NCBI GenBank assembly: GCA_030536755.1 | Contig: JAUNPJ010000010.1 | Coordinates: 1-64,000, forward strand | Reading direction: 5' to 3' | DNA: 64,000 nucleotides | Source of the DNA: Eubacteriales bacterium | GTDB lineage: Bacteria > Bacillota > Clostridia > Lachnospirales > Lachnospiraceae | In this document: in pieces, positions 7,248 to 15,282 of the stretch | Numbering within the stretch: position 1 is the stretch's first letter | How the letters are laid out: the number at the start of each line of letters is the position of its first letter | Notes under the pieces: model-generated | What the model saw: only the letters and a program-made list of their open reading frames with translations | The model's database searches: none | Told to the model about the DNA's origin: nothing | Position numbers and translations under genes: made by a program

Positions 7248-7610
7248 ATGAAAGAGATAGAGATTAAGCGTGGCGACATCGTATTTGTCGAGAATCCTAA
7301 CAAAAAGCCTCGCGGCAGTGTAGTTTGTGGAAATCATCCTGCAGTGGTTATCCAGAACAACAAGGGCAACGAGCATAGCACCAACATTATCGTAGCTTTT
7401 ATTACTTCTTCAATGAAGCGCCTGGAAATGCCAACTCACATTGTTATCCAACATTACGACGGCCTTCGCAAGGTATCAGTAGTTCAGGCTGAGCAGCTTG
7501 CCACTATTGATAAGGGAGATGTGATTTCAGTTATTGACCATTTATCTGATGCAGACATGACAAGAGTGGACCAGGCACTTAAGGTTTCACTTGAGCTGGT
7601 AACTGCATAG
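7248..7610 (+). CDS. MazF/PemK-like endoribonuclease-fold protein
   Basis: 120 residues, typical MazF length, from the ATG at 7248 after AGGAGGTCGCCC. The family signatures are RGDIVFVENPN, GNHPAVVIQNN and IIVAFITSS, with a C-terminal SVVQAEQLATIDKGDVISVI. Known relatives are sequence-specific mRNA interferases or their inactive relatives. No antitoxin-like gene is adjacent: the upstream neighbour is the Ala-rich phage protein and the downstream one is a small cysteine protein. It may act in host takeover or be controlled by an unusual antitoxin (inference). Confidence 0.78.
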   Translation: MKEIEIKRGDIVFVENPNKKPRGSVVCGNHPAVVIQNNKGNEHSTNIIVAFITSSMKRLEMPTHIVIQHYDGLRKVSVVQAEQLATIDKGDVISVIDHLSDADMTRVDQALKVSLELVTA

Positions 7611-7621
7611 AGGGAGGCATC

Positions 7622-7828
7622 ATGGAAGGTTATGAGAAAAAGTTATCAGAGATGAGCAAGACTCAATTCAACGCTGAAATGAAGAAGTATTTTAACGGAA
7701 GCGCACCTAAGAGCGAGGTAAAACGCGCCAAGGACTGTATTCATTATGGAAAGTTCAAAGGTGAGTGCGTTGCTCTTGATCGAGCTGATTGCTTAGGCTG
7801 TAGCTTCTACAAGACAGAGGAGGAATAA
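7622..7828 (+). CDS. Small cysteine-containing phage protein
   Basis: 68 residues, with a basic helical N-terminus and a C-terminal CIHYGKFKGECVALDRADCLGC cluster spaced like a small metal site (C-x9-C-x8-C-x2-C). AGGGAGGCATC precedes the ATG, 11 bp after the MazF-like gene. The function is unknown. Confidence 0.62.
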   Translation: MEGYEKKLSEMSKTQFNAEMKKYFNGSAPKSEVKRAKDCIHYGKFKGECVALDRADCLGCSFYKTEEE

Positions 7829-7831
7829 GAT

Positions 7832-8125
7832 ATGCCACCAGAGGTACACAGTATCCTTGGTGCATCGGCTGCTGACAGATGGATGAATTGTACTCCATCT
7901 GCTCAGCTCACAGCTGGCATGGAGGATGAGACAATAACCTTTGCTGCTGAGGGTACAGCAGCACATGCGCTTTGTGAATGGAAGGTTCGCAAGGCGCTAA
8001 AGATGATAGCAGGCAGAAGACCTACCAGCGATTACTGGACCGATGAAATGGAGTAGGTCACTGATGATTATCATGACTACATCATGGATTTGGTAGGACA
8101 AGCTACGGTAGCCTGCTGCCAATGA
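7832..8125 (+). pseudogene. Truncated DUF2800 nuclease gene
   Basis: The first 74 codons (HSILGASAADRWMNCTPSA..., TAAHALCEW) match the N-terminus of the intact 378-residue DUF2800 protein encoded at 14146-15282. A TAG interrupts at 8054-8056. The same frame then continues recognisably (DYHDYIMDLVGQA) to a TGA at about 8125, after which similarity ends. The catalytic part is gone. This is a dead duplicate of a PD-(D/E)XK-type phage exonuclease and marks a recombination joint in the prophage. Confidence 0.8.
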
Positions 8126-8209
8126 AAGGTTGTAGGCTATTTATTTTCAGTATTGAGCTTACGTAAAATGGCGTAAAAAGCGTAAATAGGTAAGGAGGCT
8201 GACCGTGTT

Positions 8210-8398
8210 ATGAAGAATAATTTTGACCGCCATCTCATTTGCCCTTGGTGCAGTAAGGGTGAGGTACTGGTGGATGGAAAAGCAAAAGTTACCGTGTCCG
8301 TTATGTGCCCGAAATGCCAACACATTTATACAGGGGATCTGGACACGCTTAAAACCAAAAAAGACGTGGCACAGAAAAGACTGGGCCGGAATAGATAA
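8210..8398 (+). CDS. Small zinc-ribbon protein
   Basis: 62 residues with two CxxC pairs (CPWC and CPKC) about 24 residues apart, a classic zinc ribbon, followed by a basic tail LKTKKDVAQKRLGRNR. The GTG of AGGAGGCTGACCGTG would be an alternative; I use the ATG at 8210. It probably binds nucleic acid or a polymerase. The first gene after the truncated DUF2800 joint, it is followed by a terminator. Confidence 0.7.
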   Translation: MKNNFDRHLICPWCSKGEVLVDGKAKVTVSVMCPKCQHIYTGDLDTLKTKKDVAQKRLGRNR

Positions 8399-8439
8399 AT
8401 TGCATTACTGACTGACCACCGGGGCATTTGTCACCACTA

Positions 8440-8490
8440 AGGCCGGAGTAAGGCTGTATTTGTACAGCTTATACTCCGGCTTTTCTTTTT
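8440..8490 (+). terminator. Strong rho-independent terminator
   Basis: GCCGGAGTA-AGGCTGTA pairs with TACAGCT-TATACTCCGGC around a short TTTG loop, followed by TTTTCTTTTT. It ends the early transcript that carries the zinc-ribbon gene. Confidence 0.8.
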
Positions 8491-8537
8491 AGGAAGAGGG
8501 AGGTCGGGAAAAGGAACAAGATAAATATTTATCGCTA

Positions 8538-8790
8538 ATCAAATTGAACTCTGAGCTGACGGTATGGAAGGCATGCCATCAGTTGAGCATTCAATGCTCA
8601 CAAAAAATTGTATACCGCCGGAGTGACGTCCGAAGGCGGGGTACATATTCATCACATTATTTCACAGGCCGAAAGGTCGAGTGCATCGGTGATGGAAGTA
8701 TACCCCCGGTCAAGTGCGCTCATTTTCGGCTGGGACGGTATCTCCAAGGACGTCAGTCACTGTTTTGCCCTCTGACCTAATCGGTCAGGA
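8538..8790 (+). ncRNA. Candidate structured leader RNA upstream of the sigma-like gene
   Basis: About 250 bases without a convincing gene contain several local stems: TGAGCATT-C-AATGCTCA (8584-8600), TACCGCC...GGCGGGGTA (about 8612-8642), GGCC-GAAA-GGTC with a GNRA loop (about 8667-8679), and CTGACC-TAAT-C-GGTCAG (about 8772-8788) just before the ribosome binding site of the next gene. A 78-codon frame across it has no ribosome binding site. It could be a phage leader RNA or attenuator; I cannot match it to a known family. Confidence 0.35.
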
Positions 8791-8801
8791 AGGACAAGAC
8801 T

Positions 8802-9515
8802 ATGAAGGATTATTACTACGCAAGAGAGAGCAAGTCTCTCATCAATGAGGTGACTGGTAAGGAGGAACTCTTCCTCTGTGTACCAATCATCGTGACACCA
8901 GAAACCCAGGAGGTCAACGGCAAGCCTGTCAGACCTGTGAAAATTGGCGGGATGCATCTGCCGTGCTATTATGACTGGATTCCGGCAGGATATTATCTGA
9001 CCCACAAGCGTGATCTGGAGGCCACGGCAAAAGCAGAGGAACGCCGCAACCGTTGCTGGATTGATAATGGCGAAGGCGGTCGTATCAGATGTCCCGATTG
9101 CCGTTCCTGTGTCGGCTGCCCGAATGTGGGGAGGTATGATTTTGACAATGGCCACGATGCTTCATTCGATGCACTTCAGGAGAATGGCTTTGATTCCGAG
9201 TCTGGCGAAGAAGTAGAGAACGACTTTGATGCTGCAGATGCAATCTCAACCAACCCTGAAACGATAGCACTCCGCAATGATCGCCAGGAAACATTGTCCT
9301 TTGCATTTGACATTGTTATGAAGCGTCTCTATGAGAAAAAGCCGAAGTACGGAGTGATTTTCTCGGAACTCCGCAAGGGTGTTGACAAGCCTTCGGACAT
9401 TGCCCGGAACACGGGATTGAAAGCAAATCGCACCTGCGAGGATGTGCCGAAGGTAATGAAACTGGCACAGACAATGCTTCATGAAGTGATGCTGGAGTAT
9501 CACATTAAGCTGTAA
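8802..9515 (+). CDS. Sigma-70-like / HTH phage regulator with Cys cluster
   Basis: 237 residues. The central part has C-x2-C-x2-C-x2-C (CPDCRSCVGC), a metal-binding cluster. The C-terminal 70 residues (FAFDIVMKRLYEKKPKYG..., PSDIARNTGLKANRTCEDV) look like a sigma region 4-type HTH. Proteins of this kind in clostridial mobile elements are often labelled sigma-70-like, which is a family-level guess here. GTCAGGAAGGACAAGACT precedes the ATG. It stands alone between a structured leader and a convergent terminator and is my leading candidate for the factor that reads the repeated CGGAAAA-N14-GTCCGTAA motif. Confidence 0.55.
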   Translation: MKDYYYARESKSLINEVTGKEELFLCVPIIVTPETQEVNGKPVRPVKIGGMHLPCYYDWIPAGYYLTHKRDLEATAKAEERRNRCWIDNGEGGRIRCPDCRSCVGCPNVGRYDFDNGHDASFDALQENGFDSESGEEVENDFDAADAISTNPETIALRNDRQETLSFAFDIVMKRLYEKKPKYGVIFSELRKGVDKPSDIARNTGLKANRTCEDVPKVMKLAQTMLHEVMLEYHIKL

Positions 9516-9522
9516 ATAGTAG

Positions 9523-9552
9523 CACCGCCGGGTTTTGAACTTCCCGGCGGTG
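9523..9552. terminator. Bidirectional terminator between convergent genes
   Basis: CACCGCCGGG (9523-9532) pairs perfectly with CCCGGCGGTG (9543-9552), with T-rich sequence to the right and A-rich to the left. It separates the rightward sigma-like gene from the leftward polymerase operon. Confidence 0.75.
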
Positions 9553-9555
9553 TAT

Positions 9556-11556
9556 TTACTGTTTCTGATAAAACGGGCATTCATATCCATCGGCTCTTAA
9601 CAGCAGTCCCTCTATCCAGGGAGGTGTTCTGCCCATCTGTTCACAAATGGCATCGAGGGAGACGTTCGGCGATGCCTCAATAATCAGTTCGTCATGAACA
9701 TGACCGACAATAAAACAGTGGGATAGTGTCTGCATTGCATAAGCCAAAATATCCCGGCTTATCGCCTGCGTGATATTCTCCACGAACTTGGGACCGTAGG
9801 ATTCGATGCGGGTCCATTTTCCGGCTTGGGTTCCTTCGTAGGTTACAGATTCAGAGCCGAACTTATTTAGCCCCATGCGCGGCTTCACGTAGGATAGGCA
9901 TCTGCCGGAAGGCAGCGTGATGAACAGCATTCCGCTCTGAAAGCGGAACTCAAGACCGTGTGTTTCTGTGGTCGTTTTCCCTGTTATGGCTTTTTTTACG
10001 GCGGCATCAACCGCCCACCAGAATGAGGTGATGTTGGGGTTGGCGGCTCTCCATGAATCGACCAGGGGTTGAAGTTCATCCTCTTCAAGTCCCATCTCAA
10101 GGGCACCCATAGCTTTAAGCGCGCCGACCGATCCGCCATAGCCAAGAGCAAGTTCAGCAATTTTGCCCTTTTGTCGAAGGTGGGAATTTATCCCGTGCTT
10201 TTCCACCGGAACTTTAAACATCTGGCTTGCCGAAGCACAGTAGATGTCTTTACCATCACGGAATACTTCGATCCGCCATTCTTCTCTTGCAAGGAAGGAA
10301 AGCACACGCGCCTCTATGGCGGAGAAGTCTGCAACGATGTATTTGTATCCCGGCTTTGGAACGAATGCGGTGCGGATCAGTTCAGACAGGACATTTGGCA
10401 CATTCTCATAAAGAAGGTCGAGTGCTTCAAAGTTACCATCGTGAACAAGGTCACGGGCTTCAGAAAGGTCATCCATGTGGTTCTGGGGTAGGTTCTGGAG
10501 CTGGATTCCTCTGCCGGCCCATCGCCCGGAGCGATTTGCCCCATAGAACATGAAGCATCCCCTGGCTCTGCCGTCTGCGCAGACCATGTTTTGCATAGCC
10601 TTGTACTTAGAAACGCTGCTCTTGGCAAGCTGCTGACGGTACTGAAGAACCTCGCTCACATGGTCATCCGCTTCCGGGATGATTGCCTTGACGGCTTTTT
10701 TATCCAGGGATTCGGTTTCTATGCCGTTATCGGAAAGCCATTCTTTCATCTGCGACACGCTGTTCGGATTTCCAAGACCTGTCTTGGCTTGCATCTTTGT
10801 AAGGAGAGAGTTTTTCGTATTTGCATCGATGTCGATTGCATTGCAAACAAGCTGCATATCGACCCCAATGCCGCGGTCATTGATTTCCTGGTCGAGGTGG
10901 TATTCATCCCATATGAAGTCAGGAACGGGATAGGACGCAAGCCGTTCTTTTACACGGAGTTCGACCTCTACATCCCTTTGGTTATAGTTCTTAAAGGTTC
11001 GCCATTTTTCCGGTGCGTGTTCCGGCAGGTTTCGTGTTCTGCCACCGTTTGCCTTGGTCGGCTTGCAAGGGGTGCAGAAGTAGCGGATGAGGTCTTTTCC
11101 CTCCTGCATTTTCTGATCGGACAACTGAAGAACTGCACCTATTCCCTCAAGGCTAAGTGGAAGGCCAAGATAGGCTCCCCAGATACGGGAGCATTTCCAG
11201 GCAGAAGGGTCGAGGTAATCCCCGACTGTATCCCCCTGGATGCTGTAGCTTGAAAAGTATTCAGGATGATTGCGGCGGAGCCATATCGAAAGGCATACAC
11301 GCTCAAAACTTGCGTTATAGGCCCATTTTGTGATACTGTCATCAGCCAGGGCGGAAAGAATCTCGTTCGGCACCTCTTCGCCGGATGTAATATCCACTAC
11401 GGAAACAGGGCCGTTGTTTACAGAATAGCCGAACAGCAGTATCTCAAAAGCAGGAGATTCTGCATAGCGGTATACTCCGCATTTTTTTAAGTCGACATCA
11501 GAAAATGTCTCAAGATCGATTCCGATTTCCTTTATCGGAGAAGTCGAGTGTGCCAT
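9556..11556 (-). CDS. Phage family A DNA polymerase with 3'-5' exonuclease
   Basis: 666 residues. The N-terminal exonuclease domain begins GIDLETFSDVDL (Exo I DxE). Polymerase motif A is VADFSAIEARVL, motif B RQKGKIAELALGYGG, and motif C VGHVHDELIIE, which carries the catalytic HDE. All key residues are present. It would replicate phage DNA. AAGAAAGGAGATCAAAACG precedes the ATG at 11556. A 20-codon frame (11532-11594) overlaps its start and may couple translation. It is the last gene of the leftward replication operon and ends at a bidirectional terminator. Confidence 0.93.
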   Translation of the reverse strand: MAHSTSPIKEIGIDLETFSDVDLKKCGVYRYAESPAFEILLFGYSVNNGPVSVVDITSGEEVPNEILSALADDSITKWAYNASFERVCLSIWLRRNHPEYFSSYSIQGDTVGDYLDPSAWKCSRIWGAYLGLPLSLEGIGAVLQLSDQKMQEGKDLIRYFCTPCKPTKANGGRTRNLPEHAPEKWRTFKNYNQRDVEVELRVKERLASYPVPDFIWDEYHLDQEINDRGIGVDMQLVCNAIDIDANTKNSLLTKMQAKTGLGNPNSVSQMKEWLSDNGIETESLDKKAVKAIIPEADDHVSEVLQYRQQLAKSSVSKYKAMQNMVCADGRARGCFMFYGANRSGRWAGRGIQLQNLPQNHMDDLSEARDLVHDGNFEALDLLYENVPNVLSELIRTAFVPKPGYKYIVADFSAIEARVLSFLAREEWRIEVFRDGKDIYCASASQMFKVPVEKHGINSHLRQKGKIAELALGYGGSVGALKAMGALEMGLEEDELQPLVDSWRAANPNITSFWWAVDAAVKKAITGKTTTETHGLEFRFQSGMLFITLPSGRCLSYVKPRMGLNKFGSESVTYEGTQAGKWTRIESYGPKFVENITQAISRDILAYAMQTLSHCFIVGHVHDELIIEASPNVSLDAICEQMGRTPPWIEGLLLRADGYECPFYQKQ

Positions 11557-11594
11557 CGTTTTGATCTCCTTTCTTGTTTTAATAATGCATCCAT
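11532..11594 (-). CDS. Possible 20-codon leader overlapping the polymerase start
   Basis: MDALLKQERRSKRWHTRLLR has its own AGGAGGCGGAC ribosome binding site and overlaps the first 25 bases of the polymerase gene in another frame. It contains the polymerase ribosome binding site inside its coding region, an arrangement used for translational coupling. It may equally be chance. Confidence 0.3.
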   Translation of the reverse strand: MDALLKQERRSKRWHTRLLR

Positions 11595-11604
11595 GTCCGC
11601 CTCC

Positions 11605-11763
11605 TCATTCTTCTTTTACATAGAAGGAAACAACCGTGCCAAGGCATCCGGTCTTCAGCTTGTTCAGGTAGCGGTAGCATTCTGCTCTGTCAGAAAAAAC
11701 ACCGTACACCTCATCTTTTCCCGGCGGGTGGAATCTGTTGATACCCATAATAATGAATTTCAT
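11605..11763 (-). CDS. Small phage protein (52 residues)
   Basis: The sequence starts MKFIIMGINRFHPPGKDEVY and ends YVKEE. ATAGGAGGTTCAAT gives a strong start. It has the look of a small alpha/beta domain (VYGVFSDRAECYRYLNKL). It lies between metK and the polymerase gene. The function is unknown. Confidence 0.6.
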   Translation of the reverse strand: MKFIIMGINRFHPPGKDEVYGVFSDRAECYRYLNKLKTGCLGTVVSFYVKEE

Positions 11764-11779
11764 ATTGAACCTCCTATAA

Positions 11780-11812
11780 AAGAGCCGGAGCGGGAGATTA
11801 TCCCACCCCGGC
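11780..11812 (-). terminator. Intra-operon terminator or attenuator (leftward)
   Basis: Read leftward, GCCGG...CCGGC arms with an inner GGGATAATCTCCC stem are followed by CTCTTTTATAG. It sits just after metK and could lower transcription of the polymerase genes. Confidence 0.55.
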
Positions 11813-11819
11813 AGCAGTG

Positions 11820-12914
11820 TTATTCCTCTGAACCGTAGAGTTCGTCAGCATCTTCATCATCCATTTCCCAGGGCAGCCAGTCCTTACCGAAGTGACCGCC
11901 AGAAGAAACGGTGTTGTAATCCACATCAAGAAGATGCAGATAGTTGATGATGCCGGAAGGGGTCAGGTCATAATTGGCTTTGATGTATTTGCTGATACAG
12001 TCCGGGCATACATGGGCTGTTCCGAAGGTTTCTGCCACAACAGATACAGGCTCAGCTTTTCCGATTGCGTAGGCGATCTGGACTTCACACTTATCTGCAT
12101 ATCCGGCTGTGACCAGGTCAACGGCAATCTTACGTGCCATATAGGCTGCAGAGCGGTCAACCTTGGTCGGGTCTTTGCCGGAGAGGGCACCGCCACCGAT
12201 CCTGCCGATACCGCCGTAGGTGTCACAGGCGAGTTTTCTTCCGGTCACACCGCAGTCCGCCATGGACCCGCCGATGACAAAACGTCCAGTGGGGTTGATG
12301 AGCTTCTCAAAGTCGGTGTTCAGACCATATTCGGATGCTGTGATGGTCATGAGTGCCTCGATGATGGGGGCAAAGTCCTTGATCTCAGCATCTGCGGAAT
12401 GCTGCACGGAGCAGAGGAAAGTGGTGATTCGGCCGCTGTCATAGTCGAAGCTGACCTGTGCTTTAGCATCAGGCATGAGCATCGGGCAGCGCAGGTTCTG
12501 CAGCTTGTCGATGAAGCGGGTAGCTACTGCAAAGGGGATCGGCAGCAGTTCAGGTGTTTCGTTTGTTGCATAGCCGTACATGATACCCTGGTCTCCAGCA
12601 CCACCTTTGTCAACGCCGAGGGCAATATCGGAAGACTGGGTTGTGATCAGCCCCTTCACATTGACCTCGTCATAGAAGGAATCCAGACCGATGCGGCATA
12701 ACACCTGCTCTACGAGGCTTGCATAGTCGGGAGTGTGCTTGCTTGTCAGTTCCCCGGCGATGATGACGCTGTTGTTCTTGATAAGGCATTCGATAGCCAC
12801 ACGGCTTGTGGGATCATTCTGAAGGCAGTCGGTGACGATGGCATCAGCGATCTGGTCACAGATCTTATCGACATGACCGCAGGATACCTGTTCTGAAGTA
12901 TAGATTTTGCTCAT
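11820..12914 (-). CDS. metK: S-adenosylmethionine synthetase, phage-encoded
   Basis: 364 residues from the ATG at 12914 (AAGGAGAAAAATAGCA before it). The protein makes S-adenosylmethionine from ATP and methionine. Conserved blocks are GHVDKICDQIADAI (usual GHPDK, Pro replaced by Val), GGAGDQGIMYGYATNET, NPTGRFVIGG, TGRK and GGGALSGKDPTKVDRSAAY. The stretch after NPTGRF reads SMADCG where bacterial enzymes have PHGDAG. Most catalytic residues look intact, but activity with these changes needs testing. It is slightly shorter than chromosomal MetK. Lying in the phage replication operon, it probably supplies the two phage methyltransferases. Confidence 0.9.
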   Translation of the reverse strand: MSKIYTSEQVSCGHVDKICDQIADAIVTDCLQNDPTSRVAIECLIKNNSVIIAGELTSKHTPDYASLVEQVLCRIGLDSFYDEVNVKGLITTQSSDIALGVDKGGAGDQGIMYGYATNETPELLPIPFAVATRFIDKLQNLRCPMLMPDAKAQVSFDYDSGRITTFLCSVQHSADAEIKDFAPIIEALMTITASEYGLNTDFEKLINPTGRFVIGGSMADCGVTGRKLACDTYGGIGRIGGGALSGKDPTKVDRSAAYMARKIAVDLVTAGYADKCEVQIAYAIGKAEPVSVVAETFGTAHVCPDCISKYIKANYDLTPSGIINYLHLLDVDYNTVSSGGHFGKDWLPWEMDDEDADELYGSEE

Positions 12915-12930
12915 TGCTATTTTTCTCCTT

Positions 12931-13500
12931 TTATTCTTCTTTCGCAGCCACAAGGTCATATTTGATATCGACAAGTGACTTGCGGATTTCCTGGCGGCGT
13001 TCCAATTTGCCGTCTCGGTTTTCTTCTTCGTACTCATAGGTAATGGGACGGCCGCTCCAGTTGTTGTCCTGCAGGTACTCTACATATTCCTGAAGAACCC
13101 GATACTCGTTCATCATGATGACGGCAGGAGCGTTGATGCTGTAAAGCCTTGCAAAACGCATATTTCTTCTCTCTACACGATGAAGGAAGAAAAGAATATC
13201 GATAAGGTGGTCGAAGCAGAATGTGTTTTGCACGATTCTGTCCACATCGATACTGCGGATACTGATATCAGGCAGCCCCAGCGTCTGGCGGTAGATGCAG
13301 ACTGCCTCGGAGCCAAAGAAACAGATAGAAGGCAATCTGCCCTTCACGGACTCATAGCTGCGGATTTCAAGACTGCTCTTATTTACAGTCAGGACATCGT
13401 AGTTGCAGAGAAAGCGGATTGCTTGTTTCTTTTGCTTTTCGGTCATATCATCCAGGGAGTTGCGAAGGACGATAGGTTTCAAAAGATGAATGTCATTCAT
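12931..13500 (-). CDS. Conserved phage protein of unknown function
   Basis: 189 residues starting MNDIHLLKPIVLRNSLDDM, predicted mixed alpha/beta with a basic helical region in the middle (FFLHRVERRNMRFARLYSINA) and an acidic coiled C-terminal third. AAAGGAAACACACT precedes the ATG. It lies 16 bp upstream of metK in the leftward operon. No domain is recognised; the position next to SSB and polymerase suggests a replication or nucleotide-metabolism accessory. Confidence 0.7.
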   Translation of the reverse strand: MNDIHLLKPIVLRNSLDDMTEKQKKQAIRFLCNYDVLTVNKSSLEIRSYESVKGRLPSICFFGSEAVCIYRQTLGLPDISIRSIDVDRIVQNTFCFDHLIDILFFLHRVERRNMRFARLYSINAPAVIMMNEYRVLQEYVEYLQDNNWSGRPITYEYEEENRDGKLERRQEIRKSLVDIKYDLVAAKEE

Positions 13501-13517
13501 AGTGTGTTTCCTTTCTG

Positions 13518-13554
13518 TAAAAACCGGGCGGCAGAGGTTGTTCCACCGCCCGGT
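13518..13554 (-). terminator. Leftward terminator after the SSB gene
   Basis: Read leftward, ACCGGGCGG pairs with CCGCCCGGT and is followed by TTTTTAC. It would reduce read-through from the DUF2815/DUF2800 genes into the metK-polymerase part. Confidence 0.65.
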
Positions 13555-13569
13555 GTGTTATGTGCTGGG

Positions 13570-14130
13570 TTAGTTCAGGAAATCATCCTCTGCCTCGGTT
13601 GCGAAGTCATCCACTGCACGGGATCTGCCGCCGAGAGGAGTGCCGTCAGCAATCTTCTGAAGGTTATTCAGACCACAGGCGATGCCGCGGTTGCCGTTGA
13701 CATTGTAGGCGTAGAGGTTGATGGATGCACGACCTTTCACGCCGCTGTACATCTCGCTGCGGTCAAGGATTTCGTTGCGTTCAGCATCCACGATGCCGGG
13801 TCTGGTAGAAGAGTTCGCATTGATGAAATAGCTGTTTGCGTAGGCTTCATCATCGGGACGCTCCAGATCACCGTCACGCAGAGGGGTCTTCAAAGCGGAC
13901 AGAGCGGGTACGGACTTGCCGTTGCCCTTAAGGCGGGCCTGTCCTTCCTCGTAGGCGGCACGGATGGCAGCCTTGATCTTCTCGATGGTGCGGGTATCGG
14001 ACTTGGGAATGATGAGGCTTACACTGTACTTCTCAGCACCTCCGTTGATGCTCTTTGCATCCCAGCAGTTCAGGTAGCTGAAGGTGCAGACTCCGGTAAC
14101 GACTTTGGTAGGATGGGAATTGATACTCAT
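13570..14130 (-). CDS. DUF2815 phage single-stranded DNA-binding protein
   Basis: 186 residues. The family fold is an OB-type beta barrel; VVTGVCTFSYLNCWDAKSI, YSVSLIIPKSD, and the acidic C-terminal tail EAEDDFLN (as in other SSBs) fit well. The family is known from phages and is placed with recombination and replication genes. GGAGATTATTTGTT precedes the ATG. It lies 16 bp downstream of the DUF2800 nuclease gene, a common pairing that suggests DNA end processing plus ssDNA coating. Confidence 0.88.
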   Translation of the reverse strand: MSINSHPTKVVTGVCTFSYLNCWDAKSINGGAEKYSVSLIIPKSDTRTIEKIKAAIRAAYEEGQARLKGNGKSVPALSALKTPLRDGDLERPDDEAYANSYFINANSSTRPGIVDAERNEILDRSEMYSGVKGRASINLYAYNVNGNRGIACGLNNLQKIADGTPLGGRSRAVDDFATEAEDDFLN

Positions 14131-14145
14131 AACAAATAATCTCCT

Positions 14146-15282
14146 TTACTCTTTAAAATCTTCTTTTGCTGTATTTTTCATAGCCGGACGCTTGTCAGAC
14201 TTTGAAACCAGGGTGGGTTTGCCTTGCGGCTTGAAAGTGAGAGAGCCGAGCAGCTCCTCAAACTTCTTCTTTCCGAGAAGTTTGGACATGGCGGTTATGC
14301 CAAGAACGGATTTCTCGTAGGGATCGAATCCGGCATTGATGACGGCCTGTGCGACCAGGGCTTCGTCTGTGTATTTGCGGTTGCTGCGACCCTCTACGAC
14401 CTTGAAGTGGCCGTAGTCTTTTCCTTGCAGGGCCTGTTCCAGGGCGAATTCTTTCACATCGGATGCCCAGGCTATCAGCTGGTCGACACGCATCAGAATG
14501 GCATCGATCTCATGATCCTGCAGTACGGAAGGCATCTCGAAGTCGTACTTTGCCATCTCAAGGTTGTACTCTGCACGTTTTCTGCAGGTGGCTTTGACCT
14601 TGCAGAACTGGCAGTGGTTTCCGGCATGGAATTCGCCTTCACCTTTCATAGCCAGGGATGCTCTCGGTACGAGGACATTCTCTGCCCAGTGTACCAAGTC
14701 AGCCTTGCTCATCTCATGGATGCTGCAGTTATCTCGGCGCGGCTGGTAGATGACCATGCGGAGGGTGTCAATATCGTAGATGCCGTCAAACATATCGATA
14801 AGGCCAAGGCAGTAGCACATCAGCTGGGGGTTACCGCCGAACTCTTCGGAATCTGCGGAAACCAGGACACCAAGCCCGTTTTTATAGTCGATGATCTCTG
14901 CCGTGCCGTCCGTCAGGATGATGCAGTCGGCTGTGCCGGTCCCGCCTTCAACCCATTTCGAGAAATCTACCCTCTGTTCGATGAGGACTTCCGGGTCAGG
15001 GCAGGTCTGCTTTGCCCGCTCATATTCTTCCATAACGAAGTCACGGTAGCTTTCTGCACATTGCTGCATTTCCTGATCGTAGTAGTCCAGGTTTTCGGTC
15101 GGGTCTTTCACATCCCTGCCGAGAGCCTTTTCTACAAGGTAGGCACATAGTTCATGTGCGCAGGTTCCTTGCTGTGCGTAGGGAGAAGGCTGGTCAGGCA
15201 CGGCGGCGTTCAGTTTCGCTGACGGGGTGCAGGAAAGCCATCGGTGGCTTGCCGAGGGTGAGAGGAATGCGTGTGCGCCCAT
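14146..15282 (-). CDS. DUF2800 PD-(D/E)XK nuclease (Cas4/RecB-like)
   Basis: 378 residues. The start HAFLSPSASHRWLSCTPSA is the family signature. The catalytic core has GTADCIILTDGTAEIIDYKNG (D...DYK, PD-(D/E)XK), and the C-terminal cysteines (CQFCKVKATC plus an upstream one) are positioned like the Fe-S cluster of Cas4-type exonucleases. It probably resects phage DNA ends together with the DUF2815 protein. Its start overlaps the stop of the preceding gene (TGATG), indicating translational coupling. A truncated duplicate lies at 7832-8125. Confidence 0.9.
   Translation of the reverse strand: MGAHAFLSPSASHRWLSCTPSAKLNAAVPDQPSPYAQQGTCAHELCAYLVEKALGRDVKDPTENLDYYDQEMQQCAESYRDFVMEEYERAKQTCPDPEVLIEQRVDFSKWVEGGTGTADCIILTDGTAEIIDYKNGLGVLVSADSEEFGGNPQLMCYCLGLIDMFDGIYDIDTLRMVIYQPRRDNCSIHEMSKADLVHWAENVLVPRASLAMKGEGEFHAGNHCQFCKVKATCRKRAEYNLEMAKYDFEMPSVLQDHEIDAILMRVDQLIAWASDVKEFALEQALQGKDYGHFKVVEGRSNRKYTDEALVAQAVINAGFDPYEKSVLGITAMSKLLGKKKFEELLGSLTFKPQGKPTLVSKSDKRPAMKNTAKEDFKE

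Noticed and set aside
8544..8780. 78-codon frame before the sigma-like gene
   Set aside because: No ribosome binding site, unusual composition, and the region folds into several stems.
11892..12701. Long rightward open frame opposite metK
   Set aside because: It is a mirror of the MetK gene in the antisense frame; no ribosome binding site and no recognisable domain.
13180..15150. Long rightward open frames opposite the DUF2815 and DUF2800 genes
   Set aside because: Antisense shadows in GC-rich coding DNA. The leftward genes have clear families, starts and coupling.
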